64,000 nucleotides of DNA from Paraburkholderia phenazinium (GCF_900141745.1 NZ_FSRM01000002.1:2728001-2792000); one strand, 5' to 3'. Numbered from the stretch's first letter, positions 1 to 9,714 are shown. Notes: generated by a model not told the origin, from the sequence alone. Program-made: numbers and translations.

Positions 1-121
1 TGGCGGGTTGTTCGGTGGCCGTTGTGTCGTTTTCGGGCGCGCGGACCGGTTTAACAGGCTGAACCGCGGCTTCGGCATAAGTGGCGCTCGCGGTGGCAGG
101 GTGGTTGAAAAGCGGAAACAT
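1..121 (-). CDS. 5' end of an unknown gene, cut by the window edge
   Basis: A reading frame on the minus strand runs open from an ATG at 121 to the left edge (about 40 codons). A GAGAGG sequence ends 9 bases before this ATG. A second in-frame ATG at 130 sits directly against that GAGAGG and is too close to use it, so 121 is preferred. The visible residues (MFPLFNHPATAS..., then a Pro/Glu/Thr/Ala-rich stretch) are low in complexity and match no family I recognise. The gene would be divergent from the two-component operon beginning at 308. The reading frame could be chance in such GC-rich DNA. Confidence 0.4.
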   Translation of the reverse strand, partial: MFPLFNHPATASATYAEAAVQPVKPVRAPENDTTATEQPA

Positions 122-307
122 GATGAACATCCTCTCGGTCGGATCAGGCGAATCGTTGATTCGGATGACCTATCTTCGTGGATGAAAATGAGGCGAAAAT
201 GAGCGTGATACCCGAGCTTGTGCCGTCTGGCGCGAGATCTCCCCGGTACGCACTTAAATGCGCCGGTGACGGTAATGAACGGGCTGGCTTGCCGCTGGCG
301 AAGTCAA

Positions 308-1717
308 ATGAAATCTTCTCTGAGAAATAACCTTGCCATCGCACTCGGCCTGCTGGTCAGCGCCGCGGCGATCGCGCAAGGCATCAGTTCCTATCAGTTG
401 TGCCGCTCGGGGATGAGTGCGCTCCTCGATCTTCGGCTCGAGCAGGTCGCCGTGCGCATGCGCAATGGACTGGCGGACTCGATTCCGGCGACACCCGCGC
501 GTGGCTCGCAACCCAGCCGCGATATCGTGATCACGATCCGCAAGCCGGGTGCCGAGGTACCGCTGCGTTCGACCGATCCATCGTTGCAGCTGCCGCAGGA
601 CGCCGCCGCAGGTTTGAGTTCGGATGACGTCAACGGCGAGCGCTGGCGAATCTACACGTTGCGCGACACCGGAAGCCTGATCCAGGTTGCGCAACGCTCA
701 TCCGTGCGCGAAGAGCTGGAACGCGAAGCGGCGCTGACGACCTTGTGGCCGACGCTCGTGCTGCTGCCGCTGGTGCTCGGCGCGGTGCTGCTGATCGTGC
801 GAGTGTCGTTCCGCAAGATGAACCAGCTCGGCAACGAGGTTCAGGAGATCGACGCGTCGCGCCTGAGGCCGTTGCCATCGGCGGGCGTGCCGAGCGAGCT
901 GCAGCCCTTCGTCGATTCGATCAACCGGATGATCGGGCGTCTCGCTCAATCGATCGAAGCGGAACGGAAGTTCATCGCGGATGCCGCACATGAACTGCGC
1001 ACCCCGCTCACCGCGTTGCAGTTGCAGGCCGATAACCTGCAGCCGCATATCGTCCCCGGCAATCAGGAGCGCTTCAGCGAATTGCGAAGCGGGATCGGCA
1101 GAAGCAGTGCGTTGATCGCACAACTATTGCGGCTCGCGCGGGCGGATGCACCTTTGTCCGGCAGCACGATCGAGCCGACCGATGTTTCGGAGATCGTGGT
1201 CCAGGCGGTCTCCGATGTGTTGCCGATCGCCGCGGCGCGCGGGATAGATATTGGCGCAGAAGAGATGGTGCAGGACAGGGTCGCGGCGTCCGGTGCAGAT
1301 GTCGCCATCGCCGTCAAAAATCTGGTGAGCAATGCGATCCGTTACACGCCGGATGGCGGCACGATAGATCTGCGGATGCGCACGGAAGGCACTATGCTGT
1401 GGGTCGAAGTAACGGATACAGGACCGGGCATCGCGCCGGAGTTGTTGCCGCGTGTGTTCGACCGCTTCTTTCGGGCCAATCTGGATATCGAAGGCACCGG
1501 TCTCGGGCTGTCGATCGTCAGGTCGATCACCCAGAAATACGGCGGCGATGCACAGATTCGCAACCGCAGCGACGGCCGCTCGGGGATCGTCGCTGCGGTC
1601 AGTTTTCCGCTGGCAGAGATGTGCACGGGAGCCTCCGGCCACGGTGCTGGAACAACGACGGGCAAGCTGGCTCAAGCAACGGGGGCGACCCGCTACCTGC
1701 ATGGGAGAGACGTATGA
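308..1717 (+). CDS. Membrane sensor histidine kinase, QseC/TctE-like
   Basis: Inner-membrane sensor kinase that would autophosphorylate and pass phosphate to the response regulator encoded next. One membrane segment lies at about residues 8-28 and a second at about 140-165, enclosing a periplasmic sensor loop of roughly 110 residues. They are followed by a HAMP-like linker, a HisKA domain with the H-box AAHELRTPLT (phospho-acceptor His about residue 228), and an ATPase domain with the N-box NAIRYTP, DTGPGIAP and GTGLGLSIV. The frame is open upstream to 218, but the ATG at 308 starts directly before a positively charged, signal-anchor-like segment, so I chose it. The Shine-Dalgarno is weak. 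The stop overlaps the next start (ATGA). The ligand is unknown. The short periplasmic loop and gene pairing resemble QseC/PmrB-type sensors. Confidence 0.9.
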   Translation: MKSSLRNNLAIALGLLVSAAAIAQGISSYQLCRSGMSALLDLRLEQVAVRMRNGLADSIPATPARGSQPSRDIVITIRKPGAEVPLRSTDPSLQLPQDAAAGLSSDDVNGERWRIYTLRDTGSLIQVAQRSSVREELEREAALTTLWPTLVLLPLVLGAVLLIVRVSFRKMNQLGNEVQEIDASRLRPLPSAGVPSELQPFVDSINRMIGRLAQSIEAERKFIADAAHELRTPLTALQLQADNLQPHIVPGNQERFSELRSGIGRSSALIAQLLRLARADAPLSGSTIEPTDVSEIVVQAVSDVLPIAAARGIDIGAEEMVQDRVAASGADVAIAVKNLVSNAIRYTPDGGTIDLRMRTEGTMLWVEVTDTGPGIAPELLPRVFDRFFRANLDIEGTGLGLSIVRSITQKYGGDAQIRNRSDGRSGIVAAVSFPLAEMCTGASGHGAGTTTGKLAQATGATRYLHGRDV

Positions 1718-2385
1718 GAGTCCTTCTGGTTGAAGACGATCTGCAGATCGGGCAAAGCCTGATGCGCGCACTCAAGGACGCGGACTATAGCGTCGACTGG
1801 GTGCGCGACGGCATCGCCGGGCGCGCGGCAATGGACGCGGCCGAATATACCGTCGTACTGCTCGATCTGGGTTTGCCCGGGCTGTCGGGAATCGAACTGC
1901 TGCGCTCGGCGCGAGCCGGCGGCAATCCCGTGCCGGTCCTGATTCTGACCGCACGCGACGATCTCGACTCGCGAATCGAAGGCCTGGATATTGGTGCGGA
2001 CGACTATCTGCTCAAGCCCTTCGAAGTGGGCGAACTATTGGCGAGAATTCGCGCCGTGCTCCGCCGCAAGGCGGGGTATGCCGTATCGCGGCTCGGTGAC
2101 GACACCATCAGCCTTAATCTCGACCAGCGCACGCTTACGTTCGGCGACAAGGTCGGCGCACTCTCCGCACGAGAATTCGCGCTGATGCATGCCTTGCTGG
2201 AGCACCCCGGCACGATATTCTCGCGCGCCCAGATCGAAGACAAGCTGTACGGATGGGGCAAGGAGGTCGAGAGCAATGCCGTCGACGTGCTGATCCACTC
2301 GGTGCGAAAAAAGTTTGGGCAAGACGTGATCCGCAACGTGCGCGGCCTCGGCTGGACCGTCATGCTGGGCAAGGCGGGCGCTTAG
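1714..2385 (+). CDS. OmpR/PhoB-family response regulator, QseB-like
   Basis: Cytoplasmic DNA-binding response regulator, 223 residues, the usual length for the family. The receiver domain fills residues 1-120, with the acidic pair E7/D8/D9, phospho-acceptor D51 (in VVLLDLGLPG) and the conserved lysine in YLLKPFE. A winged-helix trans_reg_C domain follows, with the recognition region around SNAVDVLIHSVRKKFG and the end motif VRGLGWTV. The start overlaps the histidine kinase stop by four bases, so the two are translationally coupled and form one signalling pair. Target genes cannot be read from the window. The truncated divergent gene at the left edge is one candidate. Confidence 0.93.
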   Translation: MRVLLVEDDLQIGQSLMRALKDADYSVDWVRDGIAGRAAMDAAEYTVVLLDLGLPGLSGIELLRSARAGGNPVPVLILTARDDLDSRIEGLDIGADDYLLKPFEVGELLARIRAVLRRKAGYAVSRLGDDTISLNLDQRTLTFGDKVGALSAREFALMHALLEHPGTIFSRAQIEDKLYGWGKEVESNAVDVLIHSVRKKFGQDVIRNVRGLGWTVMLGKAGA

Positions 2386-2405
2386 CCCGCTTCTAAGTCT
2401 TTGCC

Positions 2406-3905
2406 TCAGTCCTCGCTCGAACCAGCCTGGATCTGGCTCGCGTAAAACGCGCGTTTTTCGTCGTACATGAGCAGGTCCGCCCGCTGCACGACGGCCTCCA
2501 GCCGTTCACCGTGATGACAGGTTGCCGCTGCCATCGAGAAGCTCAATACCGAACCTGGGTAGAACTGATTGTTCATTTCCACCAGTTGTCGGATCGTGTC
2601 GATCATCGCGGCGCCACCACGCTCGTCGGTATTGGGCATCAGAATCGCGAATTCGTCGCCGCCGATCCGCGCTGCGTGAAACGGCGTTTCCAGCGCTTTT
2701 GCCAGTACTTCGCCGGCACGTCGCAGAAGTGCGTCGCCGGCAGCGTGGCCCAGTTGATCGTTGATCCGCTTCAGGCCGTTCAGATCCGCCATGATGACGG
2801 TGACAGGGAACGGGCCTTTGCGCTCGAGCCGGTTCAGTTCGTCGACATAGAACGAGCGGTTACGCAGCTTGGTCAGCACGTCGTGCTTGCCGAGAAACTC
2901 CAGATATGCCTCGGCTTTCTTGCGCGCAGTGATATCGGTGAGGGCCACCAGCACCAGATCCCAATCGCGCTCATGACCCGGCAGCACCGAGAATTGCAGG
3001 AGCACGTGCACCTCGCTGCCATCCAGCGAGTAATTGAGAACTTCGCGTTGCTGGAACAGCTTGCCGTCCCACAGATCGATCAACTGCTCGCGGAAATGCG
3101 GGCGCATGTCGTCACGAAACACATCCGGCAGCCTCGATAGCAGGGTCTGCTTGTCCGGTGCAGCGAACATGGCGAGCGTGTGCCGGTTCACGTCGAGTAC
3201 GTGGATTTCCTGCATGCAGCGTTCGACGAACTCGGGATGGACGTCTGTGAACACCCGAAAATCCGCGATACCTGCTGCACGTGCTTCGTTCAGCAAACGT
3301 TTAACGGCGCTGAAATCCTCGACCCAGAGCGACACCGGCGATTCTTCGAACAGGCCGCGCGCATATTCTTCGGCGTGCGAAAGACGATGACGGGCGCCTT
3401 CCAGTTCGGTGACGTCCTCGAGCGATACCAGCACGCGGTCCCAGCGTTCTTCGTGGCCGGGCAGGACGGCGCCTTTGAGCAGCACGTCGAGCCGCCGGCC
3501 ACCGAGCGTGTAATTGACGGTCTGGCTCGTGAAGCCTGGTGCGCCCGTCCACAACTGGCACAGCTCTTCGAGGTGGGTCTTCAGCATGTCGTCGCGAAAC
3601 ACGGTGCCGAGATTGCTGGTGAGCGTGCCCAAGCTGTCCGCTTCGAACATGGTCAGCGTCTTGCGGTTGACCTTGATGACACGGATGCTGTGCGCGCATT
3701 GCGCCACCCGCTCGGGATGAGCGCGGAAATGGGCACGCAGATCGGTCACGCCTTCGGCGCGCCAGGCGTCGAACAGTGCCCGCACCTCGCTGAAGTCTTC
3801 CAGCCAGAGCGAAATAGGCGCCAGCTCGAACATTTCCGAGTCGTCGCTCGGCTGCGCGTCGCCGCGCGGCGTGTCTTCAGCACCAAGGGTATCCAGCATG
3901 AGCAA
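2406..3905 (-). CDS. Diguanylate cyclase with two tandem PAS-like repeats
   Basis: Predicted to make the second messenger c-di-GMP from two GTP. Residues 26-185 and 186-340 are a clear internal duplication: FELAPISLWLEDFS and FEESPVSLWVEDFS open the repeats, and VFRDDM recurs in both. Each repeat is a PAS-like sensor module with no membrane segment. A GGDEF domain follows, with an intact active-site loop RIGGDEFAIL (GGDEF at 415-419) and the N-terminal DVLTKLRNR signature. The inhibitory I-site RxxD, expected just upstream of GGDEF, is absent (the residues are LETPFHAARI), which suggests loss of product feedback. No EAL domain is present. The gene is a single unit, convergent with the response regulator 20 bases away. 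The signal sensed is unknown. Confidence 0.9.
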   Translation of the reverse strand: MLMLDTLGAEDTPRGDAQPSDDSEMFELAPISLWLEDFSEVRALFDAWRAEGVTDLRAHFRAHPERVAQCAHSIRVIKVNRKTLTMFEADSLGTLTSNLGTVFRDDMLKTHLEELCQLWTGAPGFTSQTVNYTLGGRRLDVLLKGAVLPGHEERWDRVLVSLEDVTELEGARHRLSHAEEYARGLFEESPVSLWVEDFSAVKRLLNEARAAGIADFRVFTDVHPEFVERCMQEIHVLDVNRHTLAMFAAPDKQTLLSRLPDVFRDDMRPHFREQLIDLWDGKLFQQREVLNYSLDGSEVHVLLQFSVLPGHERDWDLVLVALTDITARKKAEAYLEFLGKHDVLTKLRNRSFYVDELNRLERKGPFPVTVIMADLNGLKRINDQLGHAAGDALLRRAGEVLAKALETPFHAARIGGDEFAILMPNTDERGGAAMIDTIRQLVEMNNQFYPGSVLSFSMAAATCHHGERLEAVVQRADLLMYDEKRAFYASQIQAGSSED

Positions 3906-4041
3906 TCCGTATTCGAGAGTGCCGCTATTTTAAGGGGAACTCGGGTAGAGAAGCATGTAGCAAGCGCCAGCCAGCACGCCTTCCGGAGCCTTGTTACACT
4001 TTCCCGCGTCGCAGTTCCCCCTCAAACAACCGTTTCAGGCC

Positions 4042-4977
4042 ATGACAAAACCTTACCTGCTGGTTTTGATTCTTCTGAAGGACGCCAGTCTTGCTGGCGT
4101 CAAGTCTGCTTATGAGGTCATCTATGCCCCCGATGAGGGCACGCGTACGGAAGCGATTGCCGCGCACGGCGAGAAGGTGCGCGCGGTCCTGACCAACGGC
4201 ACCACGGGCCTGACAGCTGAAGAAATCGACCGGATGCCCAGGCTGGAATTCATCAGCGCGCTCGGCGCCGGCTACGAGAACATTGCTATCGACCATGCAC
4301 GCAGCCGCAATATCGTCCTGGCCAATGGCGCGGGGACCAACGCCGCATGCGTCGCCGATCACGCTTTCGCGCTGCTGCTCGCGGTAGTGCGCGATGTGCC
4401 GCAGCTCGATCAGGCGACCCGCCAGGGCGTCTGGCGCGATACGCTGCCAATGCATCCGGGTGTGTCGGGCAAGCGGCTGGGCGTGCTCGGGCTGGGCCAT
4501 ATCGGCAGCAAGGTGGCGAAGCGCGGGGCAGGGTTCGATATGGAACTGGGATATCACAACCGTAAGCCGCGTGAAAGCGAGCCGATCCGCTACTTCGATA
4601 GTGTCACGGCGCTCGCACAGTGGTGCGACTTCCTCGTCGTCACGACGGTAGGTGGGCCGGGCACGCGGCATCTGATCGACAAGGCGGTGCTCGAGGCGTT
4701 GGGGCCGGACGGTTTCCTCGTGAACGTTTCGCGCGGCAGTGTCGTCGATACGGCGGCGTTGGCCGAGGCGTTGAGCGCCCGAACAATCGCAGGAGCCGGC
4801 CTCGATGTGTATGAAGGCGAGCCCGATCCGCCAAAAGCATTGATCGGACTACGCAACGTCGTGCTGACGCCGCACGTGGGCGGCAGGTCGCCGGAGGCGA
4901 TCGCGGCGTCGCTGCAGAACTTTCTGGACAACGCGGCGAGGCATTTCGCGGGCGAGAAGGTGTTGACGCCGATCTGA
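4042..4977 (+). CDS. D-2-hydroxyacid dehydrogenase, glyoxylate/hydroxypyruvate reductase-like
   Basis: Cytoplasmic NAD(P)H-dependent enzyme of the D-isomer 2-hydroxyacid dehydrogenase family, 311 residues, which interconverts 2-oxo acids and D-2-hydroxy acids. The Rossmann motif VLGLGHIGSKVAKR lies in the middle. The catalytic triad is visible: Arg in NVSRGSVVD, Glu in DVYEGEPDPP and His in LTPHVGG. The frame is open from 3991, but ATG 4042 begins the family-like N-terminus (MTKPYLLVLI), so I used it. The sequence resembles GhrB-like glyoxylate/hydroxypyruvate reductases more than phosphoglycerate dehydrogenase, because no ACT domain follows. Substrate preference cannot be fixed from sequence. 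Confidence 0.88.
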   Translation: MTKPYLLVLILLKDASLAGVKSAYEVIYAPDEGTRTEAIAAHGEKVRAVLTNGTTGLTAEEIDRMPRLEFISALGAGYENIAIDHARSRNIVLANGAGTNAACVADHAFALLLAVVRDVPQLDQATRQGVWRDTLPMHPGVSGKRLGVLGLGHIGSKVAKRGAGFDMELGYHNRKPRESEPIRYFDSVTALAQWCDFLVVTTVGGPGTRHLIDKAVLEALGPDGFLVNVSRGSVVDTAALAEALSARTIAGAGLDVYEGEPDPPKALIGLRNVVLTPHVGGRSPEAIAASLQNFLDNAARHFAGEKVLTPI

Positions 4978-4996
4978 GCTGTGGAGCTATGAGTGA

Positions 4997-5020
4997 GCGG
5001 CGGCCCTCGATACGCGCCGC
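4997..5020. terminator. Possible shared terminator hairpin between convergent genes
   Basis: A 6-bp perfect GC arm pair (GCGGCG and CGCCGC) with a 12-base loop lies between two convergent genes. No T-run follows on either side, so this is a weak candidate. Confidence 0.3.
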
Positions 5021-5023
5021 CGT

Positions 5024-7861
5024 TCAGCCAATCAGCTTGAGCCCAGGCGGCAGCGACTCGCCGAAGACGCGTCCCTCATCGGCTTCGTCGAGTTCGACCG
5101 TCTCGCGGACCATCGTGATCCAGTTGGCCGGCGCGTGCGCGGTTTCGAGCCGTTTGATGACGCTCGCGCGGATTCCCGCAGACAGATCGCGCGACCGGTC
5201 ACCCGTCATGCGAGCGATCTGTACCGCAGCGAATGCGGCCGGTTCGACCTTCCGCCAGTCGAGCGTGAGAATCGTCCCGAGCCATTGCTCTGCAATGTCC
5301 GGCGGAACGACGCTATGCGCGCTGCCATAGAAAGGCCGACGCGCACCGATACGGCCGACGGCCCACCATCCCTGATGATTCTCGGACGGCTTCGCGAGTC
5401 GCTCGATCAGTCGCGCACCGAGTTCGACCTTGCGTTCCGCAGGCACGCGTTCGAGCGACGCTTCGAGGCGCACCATATCGGCGTAACCGGACTTCGACGG
5501 ATCGAACGGTAGTTTGGAGCGCGCCGTGCCGGCGGCCTGCATGAAGGCCACCGCGTCGAGCACATCGAGCTGTTCGCTCTCGCCCAGGCCGCCCGCTGCG
5601 CGGCGCCACAGCGTCCACCACTCCGACCAGACCTGGCTGTCGTTGATGTACTGAATGCCGTCGTCGAAGAGCGACCACAGTTGTTCGACACGCCACTCGT
5701 CGAGCGGATAGCCGAAGCCGGGACGCACGCAATACCCGGCCAGATTGAGCCAGAGACGCTCGTGATCCGCCGAGCGGCGCCGGCGTTTCGCACGTTCCCG
5801 CAGCGCGTTGAACAGTTCGCGCAGCAGCGCACTGTTCCAGCTTGCGCGTGGACCGAGGACCTGTTCCAGTTCGGCCCGTGTGCGCTTGACCTCCCTGGAG
5901 TCGACTTTCTGCGAGCGCGAGCCGAAGGCGCGATCGATCAGTTCGAGCGCTTTGGGCAGGGCAGGGTGCGGCGCTTCGCCGGACACGGTGACTTTGGCCT
6001 CGCCGCGGCGCAGCTGGAATTCGAGCAGCCAGCGCTGTGTGGCGTCGCTGGCATCGATACAGTGCATTTCCAGCGTGCCTACTTCGGTGAGCGAAGCGGC
6101 GAGCTGGACCGGTGTTTCTGCCGCCTGGCCCGAGCCGCGTGGGGCGACGACCGTGGCGATAGGCGGCAGGCGCACGAATTCGCCGAGGGGCAGTTCGGCC
6201 AGGTCACCCGGTTGCCACGCGGTGTCCGATACAGAGGACACCAGATGAAATTGCACAGGATGTCCGAGCCGTAGCGCGAAGGTGCGGTCGGCGAGGTGAA
6301 TCTCGCGGCTTTCTTCGGTGCCGCGCGGCAGTACGCACACCCCGCGCAGCGTTTGCGGGTCTTCCTCCAGAACCAGGAAGTAGCTGCGTGGCGAGCCGCC
6401 GCCGATCCGCGGCGCCTGGCCGGCACGGGCGAGTGCGTAGGCTACCGCGCCGCGTGCCACGGCTACGTCGGGGTTGTCGTTGTGGAGGACGTGCAGAGGT
6501 TTGCCGCGCCAGGTGCCCAGCGTGGCGGCGAGACGTTCGGTAAGCGCCTCGGCGCGGAATACGCCGCCGTTGAGCAGCAACGTGTCGGGCACGGGCAATG
6601 TGTTTTCGCTTTCGTCAGCGGCCACTGATGAACCCAACGCCTCTCGCGACTGCGTCGCGAGCCGGCCCAGAAACGCCGCGACGTGCCGCGTGATTGCCGG
6701 GTCGCTCGCATAAGGCAAGCCGAATTCGACGATGGCGCCGCGCGGGCGCCCCGGCCGCGCATCTGCGGAAACGGCGGGGAAAAAGCCATCTACGACTATC
6801 CGCTCGACTTCCTCGCGCGTGATCTCCACCGTACGCGCGCCGCCGATCAGCTTCGAACCCGTACCCAGCAACGTGATCGATGCAGAGTCTGGCGCCCCGG
6901 GCCCCAGCAGCTGCTCTTTCGCGGCGCGGCAGCGCTCGACGAGCTGCGAGAGGCTCGTCGCCGACAGCCGCGACTGTGGCGTCGACAGCCGGCTCTCGGC
7001 GAGATGCGCCAGTGCGAGGTCCATGTTGTCGCCCCCGAGCATCAGGTGGTTGCCCACGCCGACGCGCGTGAGTTGGGGCTGACCGTCCTGCATCTGCACC
7101 TTGATCAGGGTGAAGTCGGTCGTGCCACCACCCACGTCGCAGATCAGTACGAGCCGCGTTTCGGCGAGCTCAGTGCCAAGCGAGCTGCGGTGCCGGAGCA
7201 GCCAGTCGTAGAAGGCTGCTTGCGGCTCTTCCAGCAGACGCAGCTTGGGCAGATGCGCCATGCGGGCTGCTTCGAGCGTCAGCGCGCGAGCACCGTCGTC
7301 GAACGAGGCGGGCACAGTGAGCACCACGTCCTGCTGTTCGAGAGGCGCATGTGGAAAGCGATGATTCCACGCGGAGCGCACGTGGGCCAGATAGCTGGCG
7401 CTGGCGGTGACGGGCGACACCTTGTCGATGTCGTCGCCGGCGCCCCATGGAAGAATCGCTGCTGTGCGGTCCACCGATGCATGCGACAGCCAGCTTTTCG
7501 CGCTTGCGACGAGGCGCCCCGGCACCTGAGCGCCGAGGCTGCGCGCGAGCCGGCCGATCACGGCGCGATGCGTTTCCGCGCTGTTCGCGCTGAGAGTGTG
7601 CCTGTTCGCAGCATGCGCGATATTCGCAGCCTTTGCAGCATCCGGCGCAGCAGCGGACCACGGCAACTGCAGATCGCCGTCGCTCAGTTCGCCGCGCGCA
7701 GCGTGATAACGCACCGACGGCAGCAGCGGTCGTGCCGCTACCTCACCGGGACCGACGAGCTGTTCGATCTCGAAGACGCGAATGTCCCCGGACCCCGCCT
7801 CGACATACGCGACGACCGTGTTGCTGGTGCCCAGATCGATCCCGACGAGGTACTGCTTCAT
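5024..7861 (-). CDS. Hsp70-like protein with long C-terminal DUF3731-type region
   Basis: Large Hsp70-family protein of 945 residues, against about 640 for DnaK. The N-terminal half is an actin-fold ATPase: phosphate-1 loop VGIDLGTSNTVVAY, phosphate-2 loop ICDVGGGTTDF, ATP-contact region LLEEPQAAFYDWL and adenosine-type motif LLNGGVFRAEAL. The DnaK substrate-binding domain and C-terminal EEVD-like tail are not recognisable. Instead about 450 residues follow, whose last part (around residues 680-940) fits DUF3731 as I know it from this operon type. Start ATG 7861 was chosen because the Hsp70 fold begins at once. The upstream 16 codons overlap the spacer from the preceding gene, which ends 5 bases away. 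It is the last gene of the DUF2760-Hsp70-Hsp70 operon. Clients are unknown. Confidence 0.88.
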   Translation of the reverse strand: MKQYLVGIDLGTSNTVVAYVEAGSGDIRVFEIEQLVGPGEVAARPLLPSVRYHAARGELSDGDLQLPWSAAAPDAAKAANIAHAANRHTLSANSAETHRAVIGRLARSLGAQVPGRLVASAKSWLSHASVDRTAAILPWGAGDDIDKVSPVTASASYLAHVRSAWNHRFPHAPLEQQDVVLTVPASFDDGARALTLEAARMAHLPKLRLLEEPQAAFYDWLLRHRSSLGTELAETRLVLICDVGGGTTDFTLIKVQMQDGQPQLTRVGVGNHLMLGGDNMDLALAHLAESRLSTPQSRLSATSLSQLVERCRAAKEQLLGPGAPDSASITLLGTGSKLIGGARTVEITREEVERIVVDGFFPAVSADARPGRPRGAIVEFGLPYASDPAITRHVAAFLGRLATQSREALGSSVAADESENTLPVPDTLLLNGGVFRAEALTERLAATLGTWRGKPLHVLHNDNPDVAVARGAVAYALARAGQAPRIGGGSPRSYFLVLEEDPQTLRGVCVLPRGTEESREIHLADRTFALRLGHPVQFHLVSSVSDTAWQPGDLAELPLGEFVRLPPIATVVAPRGSGQAAETPVQLAASLTEVGTLEMHCIDASDATQRWLLEFQLRRGEAKVTVSGEAPHPALPKALELIDRAFGSRSQKVDSREVKRTRAELEQVLGPRASWNSALLRELFNALRERAKRRRRSADHERLWLNLAGYCVRPGFGYPLDEWRVEQLWSLFDDGIQYINDSQVWSEWWTLWRRAAGGLGESEQLDVLDAVAFMQAAGTARSKLPFDPSKSGYADMVRLEASLERVPAERKVELGARLIERLAKPSENHQGWWAVGRIGARRPFYGSAHSVVPPDIAEQWLGTILTLDWRKVEPAAFAAVQIARMTGDRSRDLSAGIRASVIKRLETAHAPANWITMVRETVELDEADEGRVFGESLPPGLKLIG

Positions 7862-7866
7862 CGTGT

Positions 7867-9714
7867 TCAAACGTTGGCGTTGCCGCGCACATCGAACTCG
7901 ACTTTCCAACGCTCGCCCGTGCCGCGCGGGATGGCTTCCAGTTCGAGCGTGCCGGCTTCAGTGACGCGCGCATGCAGTTTCACCGGCACGATCTCGCCGG
8001 GGCTGCGGCCTTCGGGCGGCAACGTGGCCTGAATCTCGTCCAGCTCCTGCAATTCCTCCGGCGACCAGTAGTCGAGCAGCGTACCCACCTGGTCGTGACG
8101 CCGCACGGACGAACCGAAGAAGCGGAAGTGCACCGGCTCGCCGACGACGAGCCCAAACTCCTGCGCCGGCAATTCCGCCTCGGTGCCTTCTTCCATGCCG
8201 AACGGCGCGACGCACAGCGCCTGCACCGGCGGTTCGAGTCCCGGCACGGCGGGCATGGCGGATTCGACCGCGATATAGAAAGCCCGCGCGATGCCGCCGC
8301 GAATCCGCACGCCCTGGCCGCGCTTCACGTAGCCGTAGTAAGCCGCACCGCGCGCAACGGCGAGATCGAGATCCGCACCTTCGAGCAGACGCGCAGGCGC
8401 GGCGCCTTCCGCGGCAAGCCAGCCGTTGAGCGTCTGCAGAATGCGCTCGACCAGCAACGGCGACTTGAACACGCCACCGTTGAACAGCACCGCGGTGGGA
8501 TGCAGGAAACTCGCGCCTTCCGGCTGCGCGCTTTGCAGACCGTCGAGTTCGGCGAGCGCCGCAACCTGACGGCCGAGGAACGCCGCCAGATGACGCGTGA
8601 CGGCCGCGTCCTGCGCGTACGGCAAGCCCAGCTGCGTGAGGCCGACGCGGGCCCGGCTCACCGGACGCGCGCTGCTTTCGACCAGCGGAAAAAACCCATC
8701 CAGGATCGTCTGCGTCAGTTCCGTGCGGGTCAGTTCGGTGCGGATCGAGCCGCCAATCAGCTTGGCGCCGCGACTCGGTACAACGAGCGGCACAGCGTCG
8801 GTGGCGGCGTCGGTGAGGAGCGTCTCCTTGGCCGCGCGGCAGGCGTAGGTCAGCGCGCGCAGTTGCCACGGGTCAGGCTGCGTCCCCTGGGCGGCCAGTT
8901 TGCGAGCCACCACGTGGGCGAGGGCGAGGTCCATGTTGTCGCCGCCGAGGAGGATGTGTTCGCCCACGGCGACGCGATGCAGTTCGAGATTGCCTGCACG
9001 CTCGACTACCGCGATCAGCGACAGGTCGGTAGTGCCGCCGCCCACGTCGACGACGAGGATGATGTCGCCCACTCGGACCTGCTTGCGCCACTCGCCGCCG
9101 CTCTTCTGGATCCAGCTATACAGGGCGGCCTGCGGTTCTTCCAGCAGCGTCATGCCTGCATAACCCGCGGCCTGCGCAGCCTCGGCGGTCAATTCGCGCG
9201 CGGCCGGATCGAACGACGCGGGAATCGTGACGGTAATTTCCTGCTCGCTGAAAGGCGCGTCGGGATGGGCATGGTCCCACGCTTCGCGCAGATGTGCGAG
9301 GTAGCGAATCGAGGTTTCGAGCGGCGACACGCGTGTCACTTCAGGGGGCGCATCGTTGGGCAGAATCGCGGCGCGACGGTCGACGCCCGGATGGCACAGC
9401 CAGCTTTTCGCGCTCGACACGAGACGGATCGGCGTGCCGGCACCGCGGCTGCGCGCCATTTCGCCGACAGCGAAGTCGCGCTCGCCGGTCCACGGCAAAC
9501 CGAGGTCGAACGGCGCCAGTTCGCTCGGATGCGGCAGGTAGAGGAACGAGGGCAACAGCGGCAGATTGTCGATCGTGGCCGGCGCGGTGAGTTGCGTGAC
9601 CGGCAGGATTTCCTGAGTGGTCTTTTCGCCGTCGCTGGTGGCGAAGTCGACGTACGAGAGGGCGCAATGGGTTGTGCCCAGATCGATGCCGATCGAATAG
9701 CGCGGATCGCTCAT
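7867..9714 (-). CDS. Hsp70-like ATPase, middle gene of DUF2760 operon
   Basis: Hsp70-family protein of 615 residues. ATPase motifs are intact: IGIDLGTTHCALSYV at the N-terminus, LVVDVGGGTTDLSLIA around residue 225, LLEEPQAALYSWI, and LFNGGVFKSPLLVERI. About 150 residues follow the ATPase, shorter than a full DnaK substrate-binding and lid region and not DnaK-like in sequence. The start ATG overlaps the stop of the DUF2760 gene (ATGA) and has a GAGGTGGAG ribosome site. The 5-base gap to the second Hsp70-like gene implies one transcript. The two Hsp70s share motif order and flanking residues (for example AKSWL in both), so they are old paralogues. It is not DnaK: no dnaJ or grpE lies nearby. 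Confidence 0.9.
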   Translation of the reverse strand: MSDPRYSIGIDLGTTHCALSYVDFATSDGEKTTQEILPVTQLTAPATIDNLPLLPSFLYLPHPSELAPFDLGLPWTGERDFAVGEMARSRGAGTPIRLVSSAKSWLCHPGVDRRAAILPNDAPPEVTRVSPLETSIRYLAHLREAWDHAHPDAPFSEQEITVTIPASFDPAARELTAEAAQAAGYAGMTLLEEPQAALYSWIQKSGGEWRKQVRVGDIILVVDVGGGTTDLSLIAVVERAGNLELHRVAVGEHILLGGDNMDLALAHVVARKLAAQGTQPDPWQLRALTYACRAAKETLLTDAATDAVPLVVPSRGAKLIGGSIRTELTRTELTQTILDGFFPLVESSARPVSRARVGLTQLGLPYAQDAAVTRHLAAFLGRQVAALAELDGLQSAQPEGASFLHPTAVLFNGGVFKSPLLVERILQTLNGWLAAEGAAPARLLEGADLDLAVARGAAYYGYVKRGQGVRIRGGIARAFYIAVESAMPAVPGLEPPVQALCVAPFGMEEGTEAELPAQEFGLVVGEPVHFRFFGSSVRRHDQVGTLLDYWSPEELQELDEIQATLPPEGRSPGEIVPVKLHARVTEAGTLELEAIPRGTGERWKVEFDVRGNANV

